Below are positions 10,627 to 20,485 of a DNA stretch of 38,584 nucleotides, in pieces. Source of the stretch: Acidobacteriota bacterium (GTDB taxonomy: Bacteria; Acidobacteriota; Terriglobia; UBA7540); the NCBI GenBank assembly GCA_031292775.1, contig JARLGN010000411.1, positions 1 to 38,584 on the forward strand, in the 5' to 3' direction. Each line of letters starts with the position of its first letter. The stretch's first letter is position 1. The translations under genes and the position numbers were made by a program. The notes below the pieces were generated by a model that was not told the origin of the DNA, searched no databases, and worked only from the letters and a program-made list of their open reading frames with translations.

Positions 10627-12093
10627 ATGGGAAATCCTCAAATTACCGCTGATTCGCAACCCGGGCTGGTAAAGAGTCTTGGCCTGTTTGATTCCACCAC
10701 GCTGGTCATGGGCTCCATGATTGGTTCCGGAGTCTTCATAGTGGCCGCTGACATCAGCCGCCAGGTGCGGTCCCCGGGCTTATTTTTTCTTACCTGGATT
10801 ATCAGTGGATTGATGACTGTCATTGCGGCCATCAGCTATGGGGAACTGGCTGGCATGATGCCGAAGGCGGGTGGCCAGTATGTTTACCTGCGTGAAGCCT
10901 TTGGCCCTCTCTTTGGTTTCCTGTACGGTTGGACGCTCTTCCTGGTGATTCAAACCGGCACCGTGGCGGCCGTCGCCGTCGCTTTTGGTAAATTTCTGGG
11001 TGTGTTTGTTCCATGGGTTTCAGCCAAAACCATTTTGCTTAATTTTGGGACTGTTCCGTTCTTCCACCACTCCGTTGCGCTTACCGTATCATCGTTACAG
11101 CTCGTGGCCATCGTGGTGTTGTTTTTCCTGAGCGTCCTGAATATTTTCGGGTTGCGGGTTGGCGCCGGAATTCAAAATGTATTCACGGTTCTCAAGGTCG
11201 GAGCCCTCATCGGAGTCGTAGTCCTTGGCATATGGTGGGCGTTTGGCCATCCTGTGCCGTCGTCCTCAACGCAGACGTTCTGGCAGGGTGCGCATTGGGA
11301 CTTGACCACGCTGACGTTGGTCTCCGTGGCGCTCGTGGGGCCGCTGTTTTCTTCCGACGCTTGGAACAACGTCACTTTCACCGGCAGCGAAGTGGTCAAT
11401 CCCAAACGTAACCTTCCGCTGTCGCTCTTCCTCGGAACCACCACGGTCTGCGTGATCTACTTTTTGTGTAATTGGGCCTATTACCGTGCTCTGCCTTTCT
11501 TTGGAGCAATGCAGGGCGGGCTGATGGAGCAGGGGATTCAACATGCCGCGGAGGACCGCGTGGCCACGGCTGCTGCTCAGGTCATGCTGGGGGGGCACGG
11601 TGCTGGTCTGATGGCCGCTGCCATCATGGTGTCCACATTTGGCTGTGCCAATGGAATGCTGATGGCGGGCGCGCGTGTGTATTACGCCATGGCAAAGGAC
11701 GGGCTGTTCTTTTCCTCAGTGGGAAATGTTGATTCCAAGCATCACACCCCCGCGACTTCGCTGATGGTCCAGGCGGTTTGGGCGGCCCTGCTGACCCTCA
11801 CGGGCAGTTACTACGAGCTGCTGGACTATGTGATCTTTGCCGTCGTACTTTTTTATTTTTTGACCATCGCGGGCGTTTTCCGCTTGCGGAAGACTCGTCC
11901 GGAAGCGCCGCGGCCTTATCGAGCCTGGGGTTATCCCGTTGTGCCACTGCTCTACATCGCCTTCGCGTCGTTTGTGGAACTGGCGTTGTTGACCCACAAA
12001 CCAGGCCGGAGTATTGCCGGTTTGAGTATCGTCGCCATCGGAATTCCGGTCTATTATTTTTGGCGAGGGCGGGGGACAAGTTCGCCTGCTTGA
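10627..12093 (+). CDS. APC-family amino acid permease
   Basis: About 12 hydrophobic segments; LGLFDSTTLVMGSMIGSGVFI N-terminus. Confidence 0.88.
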   Translation: MGNPQITADSQPGLVKSLGLFDSTTLVMGSMIGSGVFIVAADISRQVRSPGLFFLTWIISGLMTVIAAISYGELAGMMPKAGGQYVYLREAFGPLFGFLYGWTLFLVIQTGTVAAVAVAFGKFLGVFVPWVSAKTILLNFGTVPFFHHSVALTVSSLQLVAIVVLFFLSVLNIFGLRVGAGIQNVFTVLKVGALIGVVVLGIWWAFGHPVPSSSTQTFWQGAHWDLTTLTLVSVALVGPLFSSDAWNNVTFTGSEVVNPKRNLPLSLFLGTTTVCVIYFLCNWAYYRALPFFGAMQGGLMEQGIQHAAEDRVATAAAQVMLGGHGAGLMAAAIMVSTFGCANGMLMAGARVYYAMAKDGLFFSSVGNVDSKHHTPATSLMVQAVWAALLTLTGSYYELLDYVIFAVVLFYFLTIAGVFRLRKTRPEAPRPYRAWGYPVVPLLYIAFASFVELALLTHKPGRSIAGLSIVAIGIPVYYFWRGRGTSSPA

Positions 12094-12272
12094 TGCAACG
12101 GCGGCTTTATGCCGCTATGATGTAGAGGACCCCCGCCACGATGCAGTTGCGGTGGATAGATGGCAGCAAAGACTCCGCTGCGAGATTATTAGAGATGTTA
12201 GTGCCGGGTTTACTTCGCCATATGGCGGCGTAAAGCCGCCCAACGAGATTATTAAGGAGACGAATATACTTC

Positions 12273-13847
12273 ATGGCGAATCTGCTGGTGAAAAAGACAC
12301 TGGAAATGATTCAACTGGAAAGCGCCGAGCACGGTGAGCATACCCTGCGGCGGGTTCTGGGGCCGGTCAACTTATTGACCCTGGGCATCGGCGCCATTAT
12401 CGGCGCCGGCATTTTTGTTCTGACCGGCGCGGCGGCGGCTAAGTATGCGGGGCCGGCCATCGTTTTGTCGTTTGTCCTGGCGGGCACGGCCTGCACTTTT
12501 GCTGGATTATGTTATGCGGAATTTGCCTCGCTCATACCCATTGCGGGTTCGGCGTACACATACGCCTATGCAACCCTGGGAGAGCTTTTTGCCTGGATTA
12601 TCGGTTGGGACCTGATCCTGGAGTATGCTTTCGGCGCAGCCACCGTCGCGTCAGGCTGGAGTGGCTATGTGCTCAGCTTCCTGCAGGATTTCGGGATTCG
12701 CATTCCACCGAAATTCACCAGCGCGCACGGCGAAGTCCTGGTGAATTACAACGGCCATTGGGAGCATCTTTCACGCATCAAGGATACGCTGGCTTCCCAG
12801 CATATTGATCCTGGTTCCTTAGCCCACACGGGCTCCTATTTTGACCTGGTGGCCTTCCTCGCCATCATGGCGGTTACATTAATTCTGATTGTTGGAATCA
12901 AGGAATCAGCAAACTTGAACAGTGCCATCGTCATCATCAAGATTTCCATCGTGCTCGTGTTCATCGCGGTGGTGGGCTTTTATGCTCTTCGTCACCCTTC
13001 GATTTTCTGGGCGAATTGGCACCCGTTCATTCCCCCCAACCTCGGAACGTTTGGTGCTTATGGTTGGTCCGGTATTGCGCGCGGGGCAGGGGTCATTTTC
13101 TTTGCCTATATCGGATTTGATGCGGTGTCCACGGCGGCGCAGGAAGCCAAGAATCCCAAGCGGGATATGCCCATTGGCATTCTGGGCTCCCTGATCATTT
13201 GCACGGTTTTGTATATTCTGGTTTCCCTGCTGCTCACGGGCGTGGTTTCTTACACCGCGCTGAATGTGTCAGACCCCGTCGCCATCGGTATTGACGCTGT
13301 CCCGGGTGTCCGTTGGGGAAGCTTCCTCGTTAAAATGGGCGCCATCTTTGGTCTGGGCACCGTGATGCTGGTCATGCTGCTCGGCCAATCACGTGTTTTT
13401 TATTCCATGTCCCGCGACGGATTGCTGCCGCGTTGGGCAGGAGCCATCCATCCACGTTTCCGCACGCCCTGGATCTCCACGGGCTTGGTGGGTTGCTGCG
13501 TCGCTATCTTCGCCGCGTTGATTCCCATCGGCATTTTGGGGGAACTGGTCAGCATTGGGACACTTCTGGCGTTCGTTATCGTCTGCGCCGGCGTCTGGGT
13601 GCTGCGGGTCAGACGTCCTGACTTGCCGCGGGCCTTTAAGACACCCTTTGTGCCGCTGGTGCCCATTCTGGGAATCATCGTTTCGTTGGGATTGATGGCG
13701 AGCTTGCCGGGGAGTACATGGTTACGTTTGATCATATGGCTGATTGCGGGCATGGTGCTTTATTTCACCTACGGGAAAAAGCACAGCCGGGTGCAGCTTG
13801 CCGCACAAGCGGCTGCTGATGCCGCTAACGTGGCCTCTGCTCGTTGA
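12273..13847 (+). CDS. APC-family (cationic amino acid transporter type) permease
   Basis: LTLGIGAIIGAGIFVLTG, FFAYIGFDAVSTAAQEAKNPKRDMPIGI, SRVFYSMSRDGLLP. Confidence 0.92.
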   Translation: MANLLVKKTLEMIQLESAEHGEHTLRRVLGPVNLLTLGIGAIIGAGIFVLTGAAAAKYAGPAIVLSFVLAGTACTFAGLCYAEFASLIPIAGSAYTYAYATLGELFAWIIGWDLILEYAFGAATVASGWSGYVLSFLQDFGIRIPPKFTSAHGEVLVNYNGHWEHLSRIKDTLASQHIDPGSLAHTGSYFDLVAFLAIMAVTLILIVGIKESANLNSAIVIIKISIVLVFIAVVGFYALRHPSIFWANWHPFIPPNLGTFGAYGWSGIARGAGVIFFAYIGFDAVSTAAQEAKNPKRDMPIGILGSLIICTVLYILVSLLLTGVVSYTALNVSDPVAIGIDAVPGVRWGSFLVKMGAIFGLGTVMLVMLLGQSRVFYSMSRDGLLPRWAGAIHPRFRTPWISTGLVGCCVAIFAALIPIGILGELVSIGTLLAFVIVCAGVWVLRVRRPDLPRAFKTPFVPLVPILGIIVSLGLMASLPGSTWLRLIIWLIAGMVLYFTYGKKHSRVQLAAQAAADAANVASAR

Positions 13848-14064
13848 GCCTGGATCTGGACTTAACCGCGGGTTTGGATGGGCGGGACCTCGAAAAGGTC
13901 CAATGTCATTAGCCATGGGTGAAACCCACGGAGTGAAGGCAGCTAGCGAACAAGATCGATATGTATTCATTTCCCTCTTCCCCAAAGGGGCGAGGGAAGA
14001 AGAATTGTAGATTTTGGTGCTGAATTCTTGACAGCAGGTGCCGAGTGCCGTCACAGGTCCCCTG

Positions 14065-16134
14065 ATGTTGGAAAAGCTTCTTCATGAATACCGAACGCGC
14101 CGCCTGGCGCGATTTACGGCGTGGGTCTTGGCCTATGGCGCCGTCCTTTCGGTAGCGGACCGTATCTTTCGCGGCTCCGGAGGCGTGCACGGATTCCTTT
14201 GGTTCATCTTCTGGGTCTGCGCCCTGATTTCCGGCGTTTACTACCTTATTCGCCTGGTCCGTTTGATCCGGTCCCGCCTGCTGTGGCGACTGCGCCGGCG
14301 GTTAGTGGTGGCGTACCTCCTGATTGGCGTTGTCCCTATTTCCCTTATCATCGTACTGGTCCTGTTGGGAGCGTTCATTATCAATGGGCAATTCGCCGCT
14401 TTCATGGTGGTTCAGAGGTTTCGCGATCACTTCGATGAAATTGAGCAGGTCAACCGCGTGGTGCTTCACGAGGCACGTTACGGCGGTGAAAAATCGCCGC
14501 CCGCCCTGCTGGATGGAATCCGCACCTTCTATGTTACCGAGATGGTGGACCATGCGAAGAGCTACCCCGGCCTGGTTATAACACTGCACCTGGGAGATGT
14601 AACCCGCTCCTTCCTTTTGGATGGCACTACCGCGGAAAATCCGGCTACCGTCCCGAGTTGGATGAAAAGCGAGGAATACGCCAATATCGTTATCGACCGC
14701 GGGCAACTCGCTTTGCGATCCGTGGAAAGGATCATGACCCCTGCCGGTCAGTTGACCCTGGTGCTTTCGCAGCCCTTTACTCCGGAATTACTTGACTTGG
14801 CGGGGGAGGGGATTGGCCCTGTAGGAGTGGTCGTAACCAAACCGGAGGCGCCACGGTTGGCAGTCAACGCCCCGATCCGCGTGGATTCAAACGGTGAAAC
14901 TTATGTCCAGAGCGGCTCAATTAACTCCAGGTCCGTGAAGATGCCGGACCCTGTGAATTTTCTCGATATCCCTGTCGTAGGCGCCTCCTCGCTCGATCCG
15001 GTTTCCTGGGCAGGGAACAAAGAAGAGAAAGCCGGGGCACCCGCATTTGTTATTGTGTACTCTCGAATTGCCACGCTTATCAATCGGCTGCTGGACACGC
15101 TGGGCGAGTATTCACAACTCTATGTGCTTGTCTTCAAGGGAGTGGCCATTATCTTCCTGCTCATTGAGGGCGTGGCTCTGATTATTGGCATCCGGATGAC
15201 GCGCTCAATGACGCGAACCGTGGACGCCCTCTACGATGCCACCGAGCGGGTTAAGGCGGGGGACTTTTCCTATCGCACGCACTTTCCTCCACACGATCAA
15301 TTGAGCGCTCTGGGCGAAGCTTTTGACGGTATGACCGCCTCGGTGGAAAAGTTGATGCAGGAATCGCAGGAACGGCTGCGGCTGCAGAGTGAACTTGATA
15401 TTGCCCGCGAAGTGCAGCGCCAACTCTTTCCGCAGACGGTGCCCAGAGTACCGGGCCTGGAGCTTTATGGGGTTTGCAAGGCGGCGCGCTCCGTCAGCGG
15501 TGACTATTACGACTTCTTGAAATTGGATGAACACCGCCTGGGGCTGGTCCTGGGGGACGTCAGCGGCAAGGGAATCTCCGCCGCGCTGTTGATGGCGGCG
15601 ATTCAATCGGCCCTGCGCGCCCATTTCTACGATGGCTTGGGGAGCAGCAAGAATTCCACCCTGGCGGACTTTTCAACCGCCCAGATCGTGGATCGGTTGA
15701 ACCGCCAGCTCTGCGCGAACACTCCGTTGGAAAAATACGTTACGTTCTTCTTCGCGGTCTATGATGATAGGACTCGTAATCTTTCTTACACCAACGCCGG
15801 TCACTTGCCGCCAGTCCTTTTCCGGGGCGGGAAAGTGGAACGCCTCAGTACCGGCGGAACGGTGGTGGGACTGATTCCTTCCGCCACGTACGAGGTGGGA
15901 GAAATCCGTTTGGAACCGAACGACCTCCTGCTTGCCTATACGGATGGTATTACCGAGCCGGAAAATACTTTCGGGGAAGAGTTCGGGGAAGCCCGGCTGC
16001 TTGATGTAACGCGACGCATGATGAGCGCTTCGCCGGAGGCGCTGGTGGCGGAAATCTACCGCAGCGTGGACGAATGGACGGGCAGTCCGGAGCTGCAAGA
16101 TGACATGACCCTGGTTCTGGCGCGGGGGTGGTAG
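14065..16134 (+). CDS. membrane HAMP-domain PP2C-type (SpoIIE/RsbU) serine phosphatase
   Basis: N-terminal TMs, HAMP-like segment, ELDIAREVQRQLFP, GDYYDF, GDVSGKGISAALLMA, TDGITEPEN. Confidence 0.92.
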   Translation: MLEKLLHEYRTRRLARFTAWVLAYGAVLSVADRIFRGSGGVHGFLWFIFWVCALISGVYYLIRLVRLIRSRLLWRLRRRLVVAYLLIGVVPISLIIVLVLLGAFIINGQFAAFMVVQRFRDHFDEIEQVNRVVLHEARYGGEKSPPALLDGIRTFYVTEMVDHAKSYPGLVITLHLGDVTRSFLLDGTTAENPATVPSWMKSEEYANIVIDRGQLALRSVERIMTPAGQLTLVLSQPFTPELLDLAGEGIGPVGVVVTKPEAPRLAVNAPIRVDSNGETYVQSGSINSRSVKMPDPVNFLDIPVVGASSLDPVSWAGNKEEKAGAPAFVIVYSRIATLINRLLDTLGEYSQLYVLVFKGVAIIFLLIEGVALIIGIRMTRSMTRTVDALYDATERVKAGDFSYRTHFPPHDQLSALGEAFDGMTASVEKLMQESQERLRLQSELDIAREVQRQLFPQTVPRVPGLELYGVCKAARSVSGDYYDFLKLDEHRLGLVLGDVSGKGISAALLMAAIQSALRAHFYDGLGSSKNSTLADFSTAQIVDRLNRQLCANTPLEKYVTFFFAVYDDRTRNLSYTNAGHLPPVLFRGGKVERLSTGGTVVGLIPSATYEVGEIRLEPNDLLLAYTDGITEPENTFGEEFGEARLLDVTRRMMSASPEALVAEIYRSVDEWTGSPELQDDMTLVLARGW

Positions 16135-16142
16135 GCGTGTGG

Positions 16143-16562
16143 CTACCCACTCGCCCGGGAAATAACCAGCTTCGCGCCCGTCAATCCCAAGTGGCGATCT
16201 GTGGACCAGCAAGTGGAGATTCGGTGCTCGTTGACGATGACCAGCCCGTGCGCATCGGCCAGCGTCAACGACTGGTCGCCAAATTTCTTGACCAGCCCGC
16301 TGGTTTTGGCCAATTCCTCATGATCGAAAGGTTGGATGGCAAGGATTGAGAGATCGTCAATAAAGTTGAGAAACTGGATGGCCCGGTTCATATCGTATCG
16401 ACGCAGAAACCAACCATGTCCCTCGGCGATGACCAACGCCGAAGTGACCAGCCGCGGCGGGTTGGAAAAGAGCCTGCGAAAAAGCGGATGGTAGCTGTCC
16501 GAACGGTCCAGGAAAGCAATGAGGGCGGAAGTGTCAACGTAAGCGTCAGTCTTTGTTGCCAT
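16143..16562 (-). CDS. PIN-domain toxin (VapC-like)
   Basis: DAYVDTSALIAFLDRSD, ...VTSALVIAEG..., ...LTLADAHGLVIV..., overlaps antitoxin stop; ATG at 16562 is the likely start within the longer ORF. Confidence 0.85.
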   Translation of the reverse strand: MATKTDAYVDTSALIAFLDRSDSYHPLFRRLFSNPPRLVTSALVIAEGHGWFLRRYDMNRAIQFLNFIDDLSILAIQPFDHEELAKTSGLVKKFGDQSLTLADAHGLVIVNEHRISTCWSTDRHLGLTGAKLVISRASG

Positions 16563-16770
16563 AAACGATCTCATCAATCGACTGGCTGGACTGAGGGTTC
16601 CCTGACTCGACCAGCCCGGCATAGCGCATCCAGCTAGGCCGGCCCGATGGTGGAAGTGCGCTCTGGATCGCCCGGCGGACGTACTCCGCCACGGAGATTC
16701 CCAGCGCGGCAGCTTCCTTCTTGGCTGACTTGTAGTCTGGCTCGTCGAGACTGACCTGCGTGCGAAGCAT
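16546..16770 (-). CDS. CopG/ribbon-helix-helix antitoxin
   Basis: MLRTQVSLDEPDYKSAKKEAAALGISVAEYVRRAI; GGGAGGAG RBS upstream; overlaps the PIN gene. Confidence 0.85.
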   Translation of the reverse strand: MLRTQVSLDEPDYKSAKKEAAALGISVAEYVRRAIQSALPPSGRPSWMRYAGLVESGNPQSSQSIDEIVYGNKD

Positions 16771-16800
16771 GTTATCACTCCTCCCGAATATGATAACATG
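16768..16800. promoter_or_regulatory. inverted-repeat operator/leader hairpin of the toxin-antitoxin operon
   Basis: CATGTTATCA-N13-TGATAACATG, perfect 10-bp arms enclosing the RBS. Confidence 0.65.
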
Positions 16801-17033
16801 ACGGGAAGCTGGCGGGGCCATAATTTTGTTGCCGTATTCATTTCATCGCGCGGCCCAGCCGCTGGTCACAACCTGTTCGATGGAGCGATAGGAGCGATAT
16901 TTGGACAGTATTGGCCATCGGCCGCCCCTGCGATGAAGACAAGAGATGCCCCTCTACCCTCCAACAATCATTGCCGCCGGGGGGGAAGTCCGGTAGACTT
17001 TGGCGTTAAAGTCCTGAAGTAAGGAGTTGATGC

Positions 17034-17777
17034 GTGGCTCTTCGCAATCGTGTTGCCCTGGTAACTGGCGCCTCGCGTGGAATCGGCAAGGAAATCGCCT
17101 TGGCGTTGGGACGTGCTGGTATGCATGTGGCCGTAGCCTTTCGCACGAATAAGTTGGGCGCCCAAAAAGTGCTGTCGGATTTGCGGGCTGTGGGCGCAGA
17201 AGGGCTGGCTTTGGCCACGGACATCACCGATCCCGTGCGGGTCAAGGAATTGATCGAGGCGGTCACCAAGCATTTCGGCAGGCTGGACGTGCTGGTGAAT
17301 AATGTCGGCGACTTTGTATGGAAGCCGGTGGTGGAATCGACTGTGGAAGAATGGAGCTCCATCATCACGTCGAACCTCTTCAGCACGTTCTACACCACCA
17401 AGTTTGCTTTGCCGGCCATGCGCCGTCAGCACTGGGGACGCATCATCAACCTGGGCGCGGTCGGTGCGGAGCGGGCGTTTGGACAGGCGAAGATCTCCGC
17501 CTATTCCGCAGCCAAGGCTGGCATTGTGGCCTTTACACGCTCGGTGGCGCTGGAGGAGGCGCACAACGGAATTACCGCGAACGTTGTGAATCCTCCGGTG
17601 ATTGATGAGAAGGAACTATCCCTGGAGGAAGCACAGCGCCTGACTGACGTACGGTTTCCTGTGGGACGCCCCGCCACCGGCCGCGACGTGAGTGAAGCGG
17701 TTAAGTTCTTTGTTTCGGAAGAGGCTTCTTTCATCACAGGCCAGGTACTGAATGTCAGCGGCGGCTGGATGCTGTAA
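17034..17777 (+). CDS. short-chain dehydrogenase/reductase (FabG-like)
   Basis: ALVTGASRGIGKEIA, NNVGDF, YSAAKAG, GQVLNVSGGWML. Confidence 0.93.
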   Translation: MALRNRVALVTGASRGIGKEIALALGRAGMHVAVAFRTNKLGAQKVLSDLRAVGAEGLALATDITDPVRVKELIEAVTKHFGRLDVLVNNVGDFVWKPVVESTVEEWSSIITSNLFSTFYTTKFALPAMRRQHWGRIINLGAVGAERAFGQAKISAYSAAKAGIVAFTRSVALEEAHNGITANVVNPPVIDEKELSLEEAQRLTDVRFPVGRPATGRDVSEAVKFFVSEEASFITGQVLNVSGGWML

Positions 17778-17900
17778 GGACCGGGACACGGGACCAGCGT
17801 CGCGGGATCGTGTGGGTTCCGACTGCTGTTGACCAATGGTTCGACTTCTCGAACTACCCCGAATCCCCAACCCCGTGTCCCGGACACCGAGTCCCGAATT

Positions 17901-19478
17901 ATGAAGATTCTCACCGCATCCGAGATGCAGCGAATTGACCGTCTGACGACGGAGTGCTACGGCGTTCCCAGCCTCACTCTGATGGAGACTGCCGGCCGCG
18001 CGGTGGTGGAGTTTCTCTCCTCGCAGTTTGAATCCCTTGCGCAGCACCGCATCGTTATCCTCTGCGGGAAGGGCAACAATGGGGGTGATGGTTTGGTGGT
18101 GGCGCGCCTTCTCCGGGAGCGCGGTTTCGAGCCGCGAGTGCTTCTATTTGCGGACCCCAAGGTTTTGCGTGGAGACGCGGCGGCGAATTATGAACGGCTT
18201 CTTCCCTCGGGGTCACCGGAGGTTATCGCGAACGCAGAGGCGTGGCAAGCCACCGCGGCATCTCTCACCGGCACCACCTTGTTTATTGATGCTCTGCTGG
18301 GGACAGGGCTGACGAAGCCACTGGGAGGGTTCCTGCTCGAAGTTGTACGTCATATCAATACGACGTTTTCTGCCGCCCGCGTACTGGCGGTGGACCTGCC
18401 CTCGGGAATCTCGGCGGATTCCGGTGAACTCATCGGCGAGCACATGCGCGCAGATTTCTCCGTCACTTTTACGGCCCCCAAGATTTCGCATGTCTTTCCG
18501 CCCGCCTGCGAACGTATAGGGGAGTGGGTGGTGCGGCAGATCGGAACTCCCGCGGAAGCTCTGGAGAATGACTCCAGCCTTACCTTGAATTACACCGACC
18601 GGCAGGATGTGGATTGGATTGCCACGCCAAGGTCAGCGTCCGGGCACAAGGGGAACTATGGACATGTTCTGATCCTGGCAGGGTCGATAGGCAAGACCGG
18701 CGCCGCCGCCATGGCCGCTCGCGCCGCACTGCGGGCGGGTGCGGGGCTGGTGACGGTGGCCACGGCCAAGAGCGCGCTTCCCATTATTTCAGCCCTGGGC
18801 GTGGAATTCATGACCGAAGCGCTGCCCGAAACCGAAGACGGCTCCATTTCCCTGCGCGCCCTGGAAGGTGAGCGATTGGATAAGCTGGTGGCGGGGAAAA
18901 CCGTGCTGGCCATAGGGCCGGGTATCGGCGGGCACCCCGAAACGGCGGAGTTTGTCCGTGCCGTCGTGAACAAGTACTCGCTGCCTCTGGTTCTGGATGC
19001 AGATGGCCTGAACGCTTTTGCCGGTCGAATGGAATCATTCCGCAAGGATCTGCGGCCTGCCGGCGCCACTGTTTTCACGCCGCACCCCGGTGAAATGGCG
19101 CGTCTGACGAAGAAATCAACAGTCGAGATCCAAGCCCAGCGGCTGGCAGTGGCGCGGGAATTCTCGCAGAAATATGGCATTACGCTGGTGCTGAAGGGAT
19201 TTCGAACCCTGATTGCCTCACCGGATGGACAGGTGGAGGTGAATCCCACGGGCAATCCCGGAATGGCCACAGGCGGAACCGGCGATGTGCTTACGGGTCT
19301 GACAGCAGGACTGCTGGCACAATTTCCTTCTCATCCAGTGGGCGAAGTTGCCACGGCTGCGGTATACTTACATAGTTTGGCGGGCGATCTCGCCGCCGCA
19401 GAACTGGGACAACCATCAATGTTGGCTGGGGATCTTCTGGAGATGATCCCGGAAGCTTATCAATCGATTGTCGATTGA
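17901..19478 (+). CDS. nnr: bifunctional NAD(P)H-hydrate epimerase / ADP-dependent NAD(P)H-hydrate dehydratase
   Basis: CGKGNNGGDGLVVARLL (epimerase), FTPHPGEMARL and NPGMATGGTGDVLTGLTAGLLAQ (dehydratase). Confidence 0.95.
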   Translation: MKILTASEMQRIDRLTTECYGVPSLTLMETAGRAVVEFLSSQFESLAQHRIVILCGKGNNGGDGLVVARLLRERGFEPRVLLFADPKVLRGDAAANYERLLPSGSPEVIANAEAWQATAASLTGTTLFIDALLGTGLTKPLGGFLLEVVRHINTTFSAARVLAVDLPSGISADSGELIGEHMRADFSVTFTAPKISHVFPPACERIGEWVVRQIGTPAEALENDSSLTLNYTDRQDVDWIATPRSASGHKGNYGHVLILAGSIGKTGAAAMAARAALRAGAGLVTVATAKSALPIISALGVEFMTEALPETEDGSISLRALEGERLDKLVAGKTVLAIGPGIGGHPETAEFVRAVVNKYSLPLVLDADGLNAFAGRMESFRKDLRPAGATVFTPHPGEMARLTKKSTVEIQAQRLAVAREFSQKYGITLVLKGFRTLIASPDGQVEVNPTGNPGMATGGTGDVLTGLTAGLLAQFPSHPVGEVATAAVYLHSLAGDLAAAELGQPSMLAGDLLEMIPEAYQSIVD

Positions 19479-19560
19479 CAATTGTCGATTGGCGATTGGG
19501 AACAAGGGAATCAGGCCTTGCTTTCAATCGGCAATCGACAATCATGAATCGGCAATCAAC
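19463..19560. repeat. short-period repeat (caatcg/cgattg) with inverted copies
   Basis: caatcgattgtcgattgacaattgtcgattggcgattgg ... caatcggcaatcgacaatcatgaatcggcaatc. Confidence 0.75.
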
Positions 19561-19999
19561 TATTATTTCGCTGGCGGAGCGTGTGACACATTCGCCTGAG
19601 GAAACCGTACTCTTCGGGCGGGAAATAGCCGTGCACCTTCAGCCGCCTTGTTTGGTGCTGCTGGAAGGTGATCTGGGCGCGGGCAAGACAACGCTCGTAA
19701 AGGGCATTGTCGCCGGGCTCGGTGCCGCAAGCGAAGATGAAGTCACGAGCCCTTCGTTCACTTTAGTGCATGAATACGGCTCTGCCGGCAGCGTCTATCA
19801 TGCGGATCTCTATCGCATTGAAGGCGCCCGCGACTTGGCTACGTTGGGGTTGGAAGACTTATCGAATCGGGCAACCACAGTTCTTGTTGAATGGGGCGAG
19901 AAGCTTGGGGATAATGCGCCCACACCTTGTGTCAAAATCCGAATGGAGCATCTGGGAAGCGATGATCGTCGAATCCGCATCGAACGTGTGGAAGGCTAG
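19544..19999 (+). CDS. tsaE: tRNA threonylcarbamoyladenosine biosynthesis ATPase TsaE
   Basis: LEGDLGAGKTTLVKGI, SPSFTLVHEY, HADLYRI. Confidence 0.93.
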   Translation: MNRQSTIISLAERVTHSPEETVLFGREIAVHLQPPCLVLLEGDLGAGKTTLVKGIVAGLGAASEDEVTSPSFTLVHEYGSAGSVYHADLYRIEGARDLATLGLEDLSNRATTVLVEWGEKLGDNAPTPCVKIRMEHLGSDDRRIRIERVEG

Positions 20000-20348
20000 C
20001 TTTCAAGTCCGGGCGGGCGCGATTCTGGGGCTTCTCGCAGCCGTCCTGGCCATAGGGTGCGGCGGCGTTCCCAAGACTTATTTCTATACTTTGCAGGTAC
20101 CCTCTGCTCCCGCCCCCAACGATCCCAAGACGAACTATGTTCTGGGGGTGGAGCACTTCCGCACGCCGGAAATACTGCGCGACGATCGCATTGTATATTT
20201 CGTGTCGTCGACCCAGATCAATTTTTTCCAGTATCATCGCCGGGGTTCGGATCCTGCCACGCTGCTCTCCGATTACACCGCCCACCGGGTGGCGTCCAGC
20301 GGGGTCGTTGCGCAGGTCGAGCAGGATTATAAGAGCAGTGGCAAGTGA
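19962..20348 (+). pseudogene. putative ABC-transport auxiliary lipoprotein (PqiC/DUF330-like), apparently C-terminally truncated
   Basis: Lipobox-like LAIGC; YFYTLQVP...YVLGVEHFRTPEILRDDRIVYF; ORF stops inside a GTGAC-type repeat. Confidence 0.55.
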
Positions 20349-20460
20349 CTAATGGCGAGTGACAAGAAGGCAAAAGGGAAACCGCTTGCGTTGCGCTTCT
20401 GGTTTAATGCGACGTCCGGCACATTAGATTGATTGCTTGTCACTTGTCACTTGTCACTTT
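20334..20460. repeat. inverted short-period repeat pair (agtgacaag / cttgtcact)
   Basis: agtggcaagtgactaatggcgagtgacaag at the left, gcttgtcacttgtcacttgtcacttt at the right. Confidence 0.75.
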
Positions 20461-20485
20461 ATTTCCAAGCGGAGAAAATCTGATT

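Noticed and set aside
10627-13847. Tandem duplication of APC permeases
   Set aside because: The two proteins belong to the same superfamily but differ substantially in sequence; not a recent duplication.
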